Shown here piece by piece: positions 24,101 to 35,839 of a stretch of DNA of 64,000 nucleotides; within the stretch, counting starts at the first letter, position 1, and the number at the start of each line of letters is the position of its first letter. Origin of the DNA: Edaphochlamys debaryana (Eukaryota > Chlorophyta > Chlorophyceae > Chlamydomonadales). The DNA is taken from contig JAEHOE010000160.1 of NCBI GenBank assembly GCA_016858145.1, positions 124,001 to 188,000 on the forward strand. The letters run 5' to 3'. The position numbers and the translations under genes were made by a program. The notes beneath the pieces were generated by a model. It was not told the origin of the DNA and did not search any database. It was given only the letters and a program-made list of their open reading frames with translations.

Positions 24101-27100
24101 GTACGACAGATCCGAACGGCAGATCCCACCTTCTCCGCCTGGATGTCGTCGTACTCGGGCTTGTGGAAGGGTATGAACTCCACCTGGGGGGGGAGGGGTC
24201 CGGGGTTGGAGGAGGGGGTCTGGAAACAGCCGGTACACGCCAGACGGTGTGGAGGTGAGTGCTGAGCATCACTACGGTGTGGACTGCAGGCCCCCTGGAT
24301 CCCTTCCTGACGCCGTACACACTCATGCCGTACAACCGCATGCCGTACGGTAAACAGCTGTGTGTGCCGTACCTTGAAGGTGATGGTGCCCACGTCGGGC
24401 CCGTCGCCCTCGCCCGCGACTGCGGAGGAGCGTCCGGCGGTCTGGGTGCGCGAGAGGCCCGCGGGGGCCGTGGACGCGACCGGGGCCAGCGACTGGGCTG
24501 GCTGGATGGGGGGCTGTGGGGAGGGGACGAGGGGATAGGGGGAGCGGGAAAGGGGGAAGGAGCAGAGGGTGGAGGTCAGGAGTTGACTAGCAACTTGCAG
24601 GAAGAGAGCCCAAGGACGGCGCAGCAGGCCCCCAAAGTGGGTGCGCGCGATGTACGGCGTACGGTGTGCGGCGTACGGCACATCGCACACGCACCTGGCC
24701 GTCGCCCTCCGTGTCGGAGAAGGGCGGGGTGCCGGGTACGGGCTCGTCCTTCTTCTTCTTCTTGCTCAGCCTGTACGGTACAGCATAGGGGAGGGGGTGG
24801 GCGGGCGGTTTGGGGGCTGCGCTCGACTCCCAGCTTGCAAGCCCGACCCCCCCCCATCCCTTCCCCACTTCCTTTGATCCCTGAGATCTGCCCCTCTCCC
24901 CCCCCCCATACCTCCTGGGCGCAAACTTGGTGGCCCCACTCCTCCCCCCTCCCCTTTCTCCCTACCCTCTCCCCTTCCCCCTCCCTCGGCCCTTCCCCCT
25001 TCCCCCTTCTCCCCTGCTCTCTTGACCCTCTCCCCCCTCACCCCAGGAAGCGGGCCGCCGCAGACAGGGTCTTCTTGGACGCAGACTTGGTGGCGCCCGC
25101 CCCAGCGCCCACCGCCTTGGCACCTCCTGTGAAGGACTTAGAGGCAGCTCGGGAGGCGGCGCGGGAGGCGGCGGCCTGGGGGTAGTGGTGGGGGTGGGGG
25201 GGGTCAAGGTAGGGGGGGAGAGAGGAGGGAGTTGCAGGGAAGGGTTGCAGGAGGAGAGGAGCGGGGTATTCTTTCGAGCGAAAGCGACGAGGGCGGGAGC
25301 CTGGGATCGAGGTGCCTAGCACTGGATACACCCGACCAAACCAACCAACCAACCTATCAACGAACCAACCAACCAACCACCAACCGCTCACCGCCAGGCC
25401 CTTCTTGGTGACCTTCTTGAGGGGCAGCTTGAGGATGTGCTCCTGGCAGTCCTCGATGAAGTCCGCCTTCTGCAGGGGGGGGGTAGGGTAGGGGGGGAGG
25501 CAAGAGGGTCCTCAGAGGCGCGCCGTAGGAATGCAAGGGGACCACCCTCCGTTCCACCGCCCCCTGCGTTCCCCTGCCTTCAGGCCCCCCAAGCCGAGGG
25601 GGACCTGCGGGATGTACGTCACGTCGGGAGCCCAACCGCGTCGCATCCCGAGGAGGTTTTTTCATGTAGAAGATAGGGAGTCCGTGACGTTCCCACCCCA
25701 CCCCACCCCCTGTATGAACCCCGCTTGCCTGGAAGTCCGTCACCTCCTGGCCGGTCTTTGGGTCCACCTTGATTCCCACCACCTCCCCGAACGGCAGGAT
25801 CATCTGGGGGGGGGCGGGGCGAAAGGCGGGGGAGGGGAGAAAGACGGATGGGGCGTGAAGAGGTTACCAAGGCATGCGGTGCCTAAAAACGGGATTCCTG
25901 TCTCTCGGGCAGCCACGTCCTCGTGCACTTTGCCACATCCTCCCCCCCGTTTCTCCCCCCGTTCCACCCCGCCCCTGCCGCCACCTCCGACAGGCACGTG
26001 TCGTTCCAGCCCATGTCGTCGTTGTACACCAGCACGCGGAGCGTATCGTTCTCAAACGTGTCGATCTGAAGGTGGGAAGTGGGCGAGGGTTTCAGGGTTT
26101 TTCTGAGGATACGATGTGGCAGAGCCGGACGGACCGTGACGCTTTGGCCGCCCCCCCCCCCCCCCCCGAGCGTGGCGTTCCGCCGTCTCCTGGCAGGCTG
26201 GCATCCCCTCCCGCCCCCTCCCCTTACGATGAGCGCAAACTCCTCGTTGAACTCGGGGTTGCGGTTGTTGTCGATGGTCTTGGTCTGCTTCGTACGGCCC
26301 CGCCGGATCTCCAGGGTGCAGTACAGATCGTCGCCGCCGCGCACGGCCTCCAGCCGCAGGATGGTCACCTGGATGGATCAGAGGAGATCGGGTGGTACGA
26401 ACGCGGGTCTCAGATCCGGAACCAGATCAGATCCCGAGGGAGCTCTGTACACCCTCCTCTCACCCCCAGCCGCTGCTCCTGCGCCCCCTCTGGAGCTCTC
26501 GGCCTCCCTCTGAATCCCGTCCCTTTCTTCAAACCCTATCCCCGTTCCCTACTTCCCAACTCCCTCCCCCGCCAGACCCCTTCACCCTCAGCGCGCCCAT
26601 AGGCGGCGGGGGCCGTGCTGTGCCCACCCGTGTCCCCTCCGTCCCTCCCTCCCCACCATCCCTCCCCCTCCAAACCCTCCCACCCTCAGCGCTCCCACGG
26701 GCGGCGCGGGCAATCCGAAGTTGGGCATGACGGGGAAGGCCGCGGCGTTGGGCAGCACCAGGCCCAGGCCCGGGACGAGGGGCTTGTTGAGGAGGGGGAT
26801 GGTCACGGGCTCGAGGACCACCTGTCAGGGGGGGGAGGCAGGGTAGGGGGGGGGGAGGTGAGGGAGGCAAGGGAGGGGGGAGGGGGCACAGGGGGGAAAG
26901 GCAGTCGTGGTGGACGAGGAGTCATGGGGGCATGCCTTCCCTGCCTAGCTGCCTTGGGATAACCCAGGAGGTGGCGGCCCGCTAGGGCCCATCCCGTCAC
27001 TACTGCTCCCCTCTTTCCCCCATTCCTTCCCCCTCTTTGCCCCCCCCCCCGCCGTGCCCTGTCCCTCATCTTGTCCTGCCCGCACGGCCGCAACCATCTG

Positions 27101-30100
27101 CGCACCCCTCCCCATCCTTTCCTCCCCTCCCCACCCCTCCTCTTCGCCCGCCCCTCTTGCCTCCACCCCCCTTCATGATCCCAATCCCTCACCCGCATGG
27201 CCGCCGCCACGATCTGCGGTACGAACGGCAGGGCCATGAGATCCACCCCCTTGATCAGCTTGAGGGAGAAATCCACGGTGGGCACGCGGAGCAGGGAGAT
27301 GGACACGCCCCCCAGGCAGGGGAATTTCTCCACCAGCGGGCGCAGGATGACGCGGACGTCGGCCTAGGGGGGCGGGAGGGTCGAGGCAAGAGGGGGTTTA
27401 GAGGGAGCAGGGTGGATGGGGAGGGGAGGCAGGGTGAAGGGGCAGTGGAAAGGTTTGGGCGGTTTGGCGTGCGTGGGCTGCCCAGCGGGGGGGGGGGGCT
27501 CGAAGCGCTCTGACCTACTTCAGACAAAACTACCCGCAAAGGGGGGTAAGAAAGGTAAATATGATATTACAACCCCCCTTGTGCCCCCCTTGCTGCCACC
27601 AGTCCCGCTCCTCGTCGGCACGAAACACACGCGTTTCCCCCCCTCTTCCCCACCATTTCCCCCCCCGCCCCCCACCTTGAAGCTGATGTTGGCCACCTGG
27701 ATGGGCACCACCAGCCGCAGCCTCCCGAACCGGAGCACCGCCGACACGTCGAACTGAGGGGGGCGGGGTGGGTGGGGGGCAGACGAGTGCAAGGGGGGCT
27801 CAGGAGACGGGACTCGTGAACTTCTGCCCCACCGCTTTCACGTCCACCGGTCCAGCCCAGGCCACGCTTCCCTCACCTGCCCTCCCCTTGCCTCCCCGTC
27901 CCTTCCCTTGCCCCCCCGTCTCGTCGCCGGCCCCAAGATCAGGATCCGAGATCCGAGATCTGCCGTACCGTGGCCTGGCTGCCCCAGATCATGCTGGTCT
28001 CCATGAGCACCTCGTCGTCCGCGGTGGGGACCACCCGCATGCCGCCGATGCGGGGGGCGGTGGCGCCCAGGTTGAACAGCTTGTCGGCCAGCCAGGGGTT
28101 GGGCCGCAGATCCACCTGATGGGGGCGGGAGATTGCCGTACGGGTTGCCGTACAGGGGAGGTGCCTGTGTCGTGTCGGCGCTCCCACACCCTCAGCCCCT
28201 CTCGGTCCGGCCCGCCACAACCCTTTCCGCCGCCCACACCCCTTGCAGCCCAGCCGGGCCAGATGCCGCATCCCGGCAGGAGTAGGAGCCGGCCTGGCCC
28301 CACACAGCCTGGCCGGGAACGTAACCCGGCACCGCGCGGACGCCTGCACACCTTCATCACCCCTGCACCTAGATTCGCAAGCTATGCTTCCCTGGCGTCG
28401 GCCTGGCGTCGGAGCGATCCCGCTCAGCAACGTACACGCCCTTGCCGTCTCCTCCCCCCTCTCCCCCTCTCTGATCCCGCCCCCCATCTTGCCTTCCCCT
28501 CCGCCGCCCTCCCTCCCTTTCTCTCCCTTCCCCTCCCCCCCCTCCCTCCCCCCCTCCCTCCCCCCCTCTCCCCCTTCACGCTTTTCTCCCGCCGCCCCTT
28601 TGCCATTCCCTTCCCCCCCACCTTGCCGGTGGCCAGAGAGTGCGGCCCCAGGAAGATGTCCTCCACAAAGGGGAACTGTGGGAGGGGGAGGGGAGATCAG
28701 AGGGCCAGGGGTTATGCGTGAGTGGTCAGGCTGTGCGGAAGGCGGACATGGGGAACATTCTTCCACGCAGGGGAAAGTAAGGCGGGGAAGCGCGCAGGCA
28801 AGGCGGGGTTAGGTGGGGGGGCCCAGGGGCGGGTGGGACCGGCCGTGTGGGGAGGCGAACATGGGAAGGGCCCGACAAGCCTCCCACTTCCCTCCACCCC
28901 TTCCCTTCCCCCTCACCCGCCCCCTGCCCCCGCCCTCCCCCGCCACAATACACACAGCACGGCACCGTACGGCACTGTACGGCATCGTACGCACGTACCT
29001 TGTCGAACACCTGCGCCTTGAGCTGCGGGTACAGTACGGTGTTGTACACGTCGCCCTGGCGGTCGGGGGAGGCGGAGGCGAGGGGCGCGCAAGTACATGG
29101 TTACAAAGCGCGGACCACCGGCGTCGCAACATAACAATAGAAAGGCTGTCCGCCTACCGCTGCGAAAGGCGACACACGTCCGACAGACAGCGCCCCGGAC
29201 CTGCAGATCCCCCCCGCTCGAGACAGGACAGGGCAGGGCACCCCTGTGTGCGGCCACCGGGCCCGCACACGGGCCCGCACGGGCCCCCACGGGCCCACCT
29301 GGATGATGAGGTCCAGGATGGCCTTAGTCATGGTGGGCCAAACCGTCTGAGTAAGGCGGTTGATGGCGGCCGTCTGGGGTGGGGGCAGGCAGGGAGAGGG
29401 TGAGGGGCGCGCTAGTGGAGGCCTTCCGGTTGCTGGGGGGGGGGGGGGGCGGACTGCCCGGGCAAAGTGAGATGCTACGGCGGCCGGGTGGTCACCAGCG
29501 CAGCTGTATCAGCTGCACCATGAGGATAAGGCTGTGGGCGGCTTCGTATGCTGAAGTAACTGTAAGCCGCTTGCAGAGCCCTGCCCCGCTCCTCGCCTCA
29601 ACAACACCACTTGTTTGCACCCCTCACCCCCTCTGCCTACCGCCAGAAACTTGGCTGCGGCCTTTCGTACATCTGCCCCCGACCCACATGCCCTCCCCCC
29701 GCCAGCCCACAGCCCCCTGTCCGTGTCACTGCCGCGCCGCCCGGTCCCATCCATGGCATACACATCCATCCCAACCCTGTTTCGCCCCTTGACCCCGGCG
29801 CCAGCATAACCCGACCCCTACTAGGGGTGCTGTCAGAGCCCTTAGCACCACTGACCCGCTCGTAGTCAGGGTCCGTGACCCAGGGCTCCAGCAGCGGCAG
29901 AACATCCCGGTACTCCGTTTTGACCAGCAGCCCATGGTCGGGCGCGGGGACCTTTTGGTCGTGGTCAACCTCCTCGTGCAGCAGCCGGTAGCTGGCAGGC
30001 TTCGTGAGAGCTGGCCAGATGTATGGCCCCAGCTGCGGGCAGCAGAGGTGGGTGCACCCAGTTTACTTGCGCCCGCCGAGCATGCGCTCGACTCCAGGTG

Positions 30101-30259
30101 CTCGGAGCTAGCCCCAAGGTGCGCGAGACATGCACAAACATCACTCGACCTCGACCCGACACGGGAGCGAGCCTCGCGAGCCCGGCGGATACTTGCCGAC
30201 AGTCCCGCTGCTATGCCGATGCCTGAAGCTATGCCCGCTCCAATGAACGGTAGCACCAT
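21170..30259 (-). CDS. Synaptotagmin-like SMP + C2 lipid-transfer protein
   Basis: Twenty-three exons, 763 aa. Minus-strand exons: 30259-30197, 30032-29856, 29373-29299, 29055-28999, 28675-28622, 28115-27969, 27753-27676, 27363-27193, 26821-26684, 26368-26228, 26065-25985, 25803-25729, 25469-25392, 25175-25042, 24770-24695, 24513-24373, 24183-24130, 23312-23184, 22821-22708, 22506-22414, 22129-22067, 21851-21765, 21235-21170. Almost every exon is a whole number of codons. A short hydrophobic Gly/Ala N-terminus (FIGAGIASGIGIAAGLS) suits ER-membrane anchoring. An SMP lipid-transfer domain (~84-315) is followed by C2A (~317-420; NRNPEFNEEF, YNDDMGWND), a Lys/Ala-rich linker with SKKKKKDE, and C2B (~624-745; NETSPRWGDKF). 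C2B loop 3 lacks Asp, so calcium binding there is doubtful. The family (plant SYT/E-Syt/tricalbin) tethers ER to plasma membrane and moves lipids. Introns 1 and 12 have GC donors. Confidence 0.88.
21281..21346 (+). repeat. Imperfect duplicated GGGTT tract
   Basis: Two units, each ending GGGAAACAGGGGGGG, flank a (GGGTT)n run in intron 22 of the SMP/C2 gene. It is G-rich on the strand opposite the transcript. Confidence 0.7.
23091..23150 (+). repeat. 15-bp minisatellite
   Basis: Near-perfect tandem units of about 15 bp (CACAGCACGCAGCCC type) in intron 18 of the SMP/C2 gene. Confidence 0.8.
28391..28435 (+). repeat. Dispersed intronic repeat R1 copy
   Basis: It contains GCGATCCCGCTCAGCAAC preceded by a duplicated CCTGGCGTCGG. 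It lies in intron 5 of the SMP/C2 gene, antisense to it. Other copies are at 1675-1709, 53268-53305 (reverse) and 55805-55832, each inside an intron of a different gene. Confidence 0.7.
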
Positions 30260-30599
30260 GGCTGCTCTAGGGCACGGCCTATGCGGCCGCTAGACGAGCT
30301 GGGCGCAAGCAACGCCAGACGGTTTCACTCCAGGGCGTACGTTCTTGGCGAAAGCGCGGTAAAGATGTATACAGGTTTGCGTGCAGCGTGTGGATATACG
30401 GAGAGCCGTGGTGAAGTCTCGGACTCCACTCCTGCGCACTGGGAACATGCATGGGGTGCAACATGCCGCATGCCCCGGCCGCGAGGGGCAAGGGGCCCCA
30501 GCAAATACTGCAAATACCACACAATGCGTACGTTGTGAAGGGGGCCGTATAGGGCTGGAGCAGGCGAGGCGAGGAACCGGCGGACCCCAGCACGCCACC
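30260..30599. promoter_or_regulatory. Divergent promoter region
   Basis: The SMP/C2 start codon (minus) and the first LCAT-like start codon (plus) are only 340 bp apart, so both promoters and 5'UTRs must lie here. I see no strong TATA box. GATGTATACAGG near 30364 is the most AT-rich candidate. Confidence 0.45.
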
Positions 30600-33500
30600 A
30601 TGGCACACGCTTCCGTTCAGTCGGCATGGCAGGGCGGGCAGCGGGCGGTCGCGGCTGTCCTTCTGCTGCTGCTCCTGCTCGTGGCAGCGCTCGCATACAT
30701 CCCGGGCCTTAACCCCCGACTACGCGCTCGCACGTCCGGTAAGCCTCGGCCATCCGCAATTCGACCCCTGCTCGCGTCGTCCCACGCCACCGCTTCAACT
30801 CAGGCCACCTACCGCTGTCGCCTGCCTTCGCAGCCGCGGCCAAAGCAACCCGGGGCGTAGGACTCATGGGCGTGGGTCCGCTGAGCGCGGTCAACCCTCT
30901 GGCGCCACCCTTCTCCTGGCCTTCCTCACTCCTGCGCTGGGCCCAGTGGCTCGTAACCCAGACGTTGGGCCCGTTGTGGGCCTCGTTGTTCGACCCCCAA
31001 GCCACGCCCTGGGAGCAACCCACATCGGATTCGCCCAGTCCCGAAGCCGCTCCCGGCTCGGGCGTGCAAGAGCTGCGGTGGGAGGGCCAGGGCCGGGCGC
31101 CCGTGGGTTGGGGCTTGTGTTACGATGGCGCCGCCGACGGCCTGGGCTCCCCACAGCAGCGCGCCACGTCACCCACAGCCACATCGTCGGAGACGCCCTC
31201 CGGCGGAACGGACATAGCCCTCCGGCTTGGCGGGTCCCAAATGGCGGCTATCGCTACGGGTGCTGCCGCCGCCGCAGCGGCAGCAGCAGGAGCTGCAGGC
31301 AGCGGGGTGGCGGCGGCAGGGCACAAGGGCGGCGGCGGGACCGACGGAGGCCCTGCCACGACCGCCGCCGCCGCCGCCCTGGAGTTGGAGCCCTCCCAGC
31401 GGCTCCACGGGCCTCGTCCTGCTGCCGCCGCCGCCGCTGCCGCCGCCGCCAACCCTGCTGCAGCGGCGGCCGCCGCCACCGCCACCCCCGTGACCGCCTC
31501 GGCTGCCGCTGCTGCAGCGGCCGCTGGCAACGCGGCGGCCAGGCGAATCCTGGCCGGCGGAGTGCAGGCGCGTGGGGGAGCGGGGGCCGTTGATGGGGCA
31601 GGGGCAGGGGCAGGCGGGGCAGGGGGTGGAGCGCAGGGCGGGGCCCACGCGGAATCGACGGAAGGCGGAGGCCGGCCGCCCGTCATCTACATTCCCGCGC
31701 TCACGGGGACGGAGCTGGAGGCCAAGCTGGACGACAAGTGAGCGAAACCGGCGCATGCGGCGGTTGTCGCTTGGCGGTTGTCGGCTGGCGGTTGACGGTT
31801 GGGTTGGAGGCTGGAGGTTGGGTTGCAGGCTGCAGGTTGACTGGCTGGGCCGTGAACGTGGCGTGAACGTGCCTGTTGCTGATCGCCCTGTCGCGGCCTC
31901 CAGGCCCTCCGCGCCCCGCTGGTGGTGCGCCCGCTCCACCCGCGGCTGGTTCCACCTGTGGCTGGCCCTACGCATGGCCCTGCCGGGGCAGTTCGCGTGC
32001 TACGTGGACAACCTCAGGTGGGGGGGAGGGGGCTGTCGGGCGTGTGTATGTGCGTGTCACGGCGTGTCATAGGGCCGTTCCGTGGAAGTTCGCGGGCTAT
32101 GTGGATACTCTCAGGAGGGGGCGGAGGGGGCTGCCGGCTGTGTGTATTTGCATGCCAGGTCGTGTCACGGGGCCCTGTGCATGGGCGCTGGGGGCAGGTG
32201 TGGCTCCAAGGCTTCATGCATCCCACCTCCACACCCTCCACTCCGACTCCGATTAGTTTCAAATACCCCCAACTCCCTGCCTCCCGTCTTCCCCTCCCTC
32301 TCTCCCTTCCTCCCTCCCACCTCGTGCGCCAGGCTCATCCCCGGTGCCGGCCCAAACCCCGCCCAATCCCCTCCCGGCGTGTCCGTGCGCCTGGGAGCGC
32401 CCCTGGGACCCCAGGACGGCGGCTCGGGGCCCTGGAGTACGGTGTACGGCAGGCTGAGGGCCCTGGGCTGGGACGAGCAGGCGCTGGTACGGCACGCGTA
32501 CGACTGGAGGTGCGGAGGCGTGGGGGGACATGCAGGGGGTTGGCGGGAGGTGGCCGGGTCGACGGCAGATGTATTCACCGCACTCGAGCCTCGGGTCTGC
32601 ATGACGGCGAGCCTCGCGCTTCACCCTCTTGTTGCGCTGTTGCTTGAGCCGTTAGAACTGGATTGTACTGAATTCAGGGCATCCGCCCTTGCTGTGCGTC
32701 CGCAGGCTGAGCCCTGCCTCCTGGCGGCTGCCGGGCGGGGCCTTCTGGTTGCTTCGGGCGCAGATCGAGGCGGCCGTGGCGGCGGCGGGCGGGCGGCGGG
32801 CGGTGCTGCTGGGGCTCAGCATGGGGGGCACATACGCGGCGGCTTTCCTTGGGAGCGATGTGGTGGATGAGGCGTGGAAGGCCAAACACGTGGAGAAGCT
32901 GGTCACGATATCGGGTGCGCAGGGCGGGTGGGCCGCGGAAGTAGCGGTGTGAGGAACGCCCTGCTCGCTCGCTCGAGATCGCTGCCCTTGTCCTCAAGCC
33001 ACCTCCTGCCCATGCCCGTATCTGCTTCCGCAATCTGTCCTTCCCGGTACCCTTGCAGGCACGTGGGGCGGCACCCCCAGGGCCATATGGGACCTCCTGA
33101 GCGGCCGCCTGGAGGGATACGAAGCCCTGCTGGGGCGGGAATCGGTGCGGGCGCTGCTGAGGGGCCTGCCCGCCTTCAACTGGAACCTGCCCTCGCCGGA
33201 TGTGTTCCCGGCGGCATCGGCGGAAGAGCAGTCGCCAGGGCCCAGGGCAGAAAGGCAGGGGCCAGCGGGGTCCGGGGGCGGGGGCCAGCCGCCCCTGCTC
33301 GTCAACACGGCCCTGGGCAGGAGCTACGGAGCGGCGGACATGGGGCGGGCGCTGGGGGACGCGGGGGCGCACGACGTGAGCACCCGGGGGCGGGGGTGTT
33401 ACGGGCGGTGCACCCGGGTTGGTAGGCCGCCGTCACGGTCAGCGGACTTTGGAACCAACCCCTCGCCCCGCTCGCTCCCTATCCCCCTAGGCCGCAGCCT

Positions 33501-34034
33501 TCTGGGCCGCCTCGCTGCCGTACATCACCGCCCCCGCCCCCAACGTATCCACGCACTGCTTCTACTCGTACGGCCTGCCAACCGCCACGCACTTCACCTT
33601 TTCGAAGCCCGACTTCTCAGATCTCCCGCCCGACGTGCGGTGAGGCCGGTCTGGTTGAGGGTTATGGAGAAATGTGGGGCCACTTGTCCGTGCGGTTCGG
33701 GAGAAGGAAACGTGGGGCCATACACCAGGTGTAGGTTTTGGCATGCCTGTTAACTGGCGACTCCATAGGCACATGCCAACCCCAACGGCTAGAGCACGGC
33801 CTGACCCAACGCCTGCTGATCCTCCCCCCCAAACGCGAACACCGTCTGCCGTACAGGTACAGCGACGGTGACGTCACGGTGCCGTACGCCTCGCTGGCGG
33901 CGTGCCGGGGCTGGGCCGCGCGGCAGTCCGCCCCCGTGCGCTCGTACTCGTACTACGGTGTCGTACACGCCCAGCTGACGGACACAGCGGAGGCCCTGGA
34001 CGACATCGTGGCGGCGATCGCGGGGTCGGACTGA
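30600..34034 (+). CDS. LCAT/PLA2G15-like acyltransferase, copy 1
   Basis: Eight exons: 30600-30738, 30834-31737, 31904-32017, 32333-32509, 32706-32914, 33059-33375, 33491-33639, 33857-34034; 728 aa, phase-consistent. Residues 16-32 form a hydrophobic signal anchor (VAAVLLLLLLLVAALAY), so the enzyme probably enters the secretory or vacuolar system. Exon 2 holds a ~150-residue Ala/Gly-rich low-complexity insert. The fold begins at IPALTGTELEAKLDDK. WWCARSTRGWF is the lid-like segment, followed by LPGQFACYVDN and YDWR. The nucleophile is Ser483 in GLSMGG; likely acid and base are Asp675 (or Asp673) in SDGDVTVP and His707 in VVHAQL. The YDWR segment and the YGLPT/DGDVTVP order resemble LCAT and lysosomal phospholipase A2 more than PDAT. 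Acyl transfer or phospholipase activity is inferred. Tandem paralogue of 38872-42337. Confidence 0.87.
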
Positions 34035-35839
34035 CGTGGCTCGCGTTAGTCATCCTTGCGGGGGCGGACTGACGCGTCGTCCTGAGGACTGGCGCGGGTC
34101 CGGCCCTGGTGGTTGGACCTGCTGGTTGCTGGGTGGAGCCCAGTCTGTGTCAGGGGACGGACGCGGCTCTCGATCCCCACCGAGCATGCTGTGCAGAGCC
34201 CAGCCTGTGGCGCGAACTAAGCGGCTCTCTGTGCGAAGCTGCTGCTGGAGAGCTGGACAGCCGGCGGCGGCGACGGAGGAGCTCCCGAGGACTGATGGAT
34301 GGATGGCCTCTCGAGCAGCACCAAGGCGGCGGTGCGTTGGGTCCGGCCTAGGTCGGAGTGACGGTCGAGGGCGGGAGCCGGGGGCGGACTGACGTGGCTG
34401 TCATTATTCATGGCGGGGCGGTGAGCGGCTCTAGAACAAATGCTCGTCACAAGCTAGGCTTCATGCTGGAGGAAGCACCCAGGTAGAGGCGAGGGGCCAC
34501 AGCCTCCTGTGATGAGGTGCGGGGTTGCGCTGGAGCCGCACGGCAGGCTTTGCAGGTTGGTGGTCGTAAAGTAACCGTACAGTACTCGTACAGTACTCAT
34601 ACAGTAGCCATTGATAGGGAGATGAGAAGCGCATTGGAAAGAGCAGAAGGGTGGGGCAGAGCGGGGTTTGAAGGGAACAACTTGGCGAAGAGCCTCATTC
34701 TTACGGCGGGGCATTGATGGCAGGGCGGATGACAAGGGTGGCTGCCCGAAGGCAGGAAAAGGGCTGAGCCCCGTGGTCCCCCCAGGGGGTCCAATGTTCG
34801 AGTGTGGCTCCGTGCAGCCCTCAACCCCTCTTTCCCGGGCCAGGCGGGGGGGGGCCAGCGGAGGGACGCTAAGGCATGTACAGAAGCATGCAATGAAGCA
34901 TGGGGCAAAGCGAATGAGAAGTGAGTCACTAATCTGCGCGCATCTGTCATATGCACGTGCCGCTCGTAAATTACATACATGCCATTGGTGTCTGCATGTG
35001 GTGGTGTGGGACGGCCCCGATACCTAGAGCCGGAGCTCTGGTTCTGCTTGCCAGTGTGGAGGGTCCGTACGTATATATACTAGGCGGGCAGCTTCTAAAG
35101 CTGAAGCTGAGCTTCAGCAGTTCAGCTTCGGCTTCTTGTCTTTGGTGTGGCGCTGTGGCCATGCCCTGACCGGGTCAAGGGGGAGGTGCAGGACCGATGC
35201 AGGGGTGCGTGTGCTAAGAACGTCATTTGGTGCCTGTGCATGTGTCAGGCTTCAGGTTAGTTGGTGTGCAGGGCGTGTAATCGTGCCCCGGCTGGGTAAT
35301 GGAAGGGAGACCGACCGATGTTGGGGATGTTACGTGTCAAACCCCTGCCGTACGCCTTGGTCTGTTGGCTGGCGGATAGCGCCTATGCTTAGCCACTGAG
35401 GGACATAAAAGCAAGTCGATGCTGACGGCATGTAAGGTCACTATGCTTCCAGCACTCAATGGCGTTCTGCCCACGCACGCACGGTCAGCTAGGTAGCCTC
35501 GCGCGTCTCGGGGCTGAGGGCAGAGCCCGCTGCTCCGCGTGTGAGCAGCTGGTGGCGTTGCCCGCGTACAGCGTCCCCGTCTCATGAGTCATATCTGGCC
35601 AGGCCTAGGTTCCTCTGCACCCTTATCGGCGTGTCACCCAGCGCCCAGCATTATGTGCGTCAGCATTCGTTGCGCTCGGTGGCACCAACAGATGAGGATT
35701 ATCGCCGAGTGTGGAGGGGGGGAGGGGGATTGGGTTCGTGCGGCTCCATCGACATCGTTGCCCCCACCTGCGGCACGAATCGCCCGAATACTCGTGATCC
35801 TCCACTGCAGCTCCATTCAAATATGCTCAGCACTCCGCC
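34035..35839. other. 1.8-kb intergenic region with repeat R3
   Basis: No gene is recognised. It holds R3 copy 2 (34738-34810), a short tandem CGTACAGTACT run near 34575-34607, and a small palindrome GCTGAAGC-TGA-GCTTCAGC near 35100-35120. TGTAA occurs at 35276-35280 and 35428-35432, but both are over 1.2 kb from the LCAT-like stop, so neither is assigned. Confidence 0.45.
34738..34810 (+). repeat. Dispersed repeat R3, copy 2
   Basis: It matches the reverse complement of 7864-7937 over about 65 bp, from GCTGCCCGAAGGCAGG to TGTTCGAGTGTGG. Confidence 0.55.
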
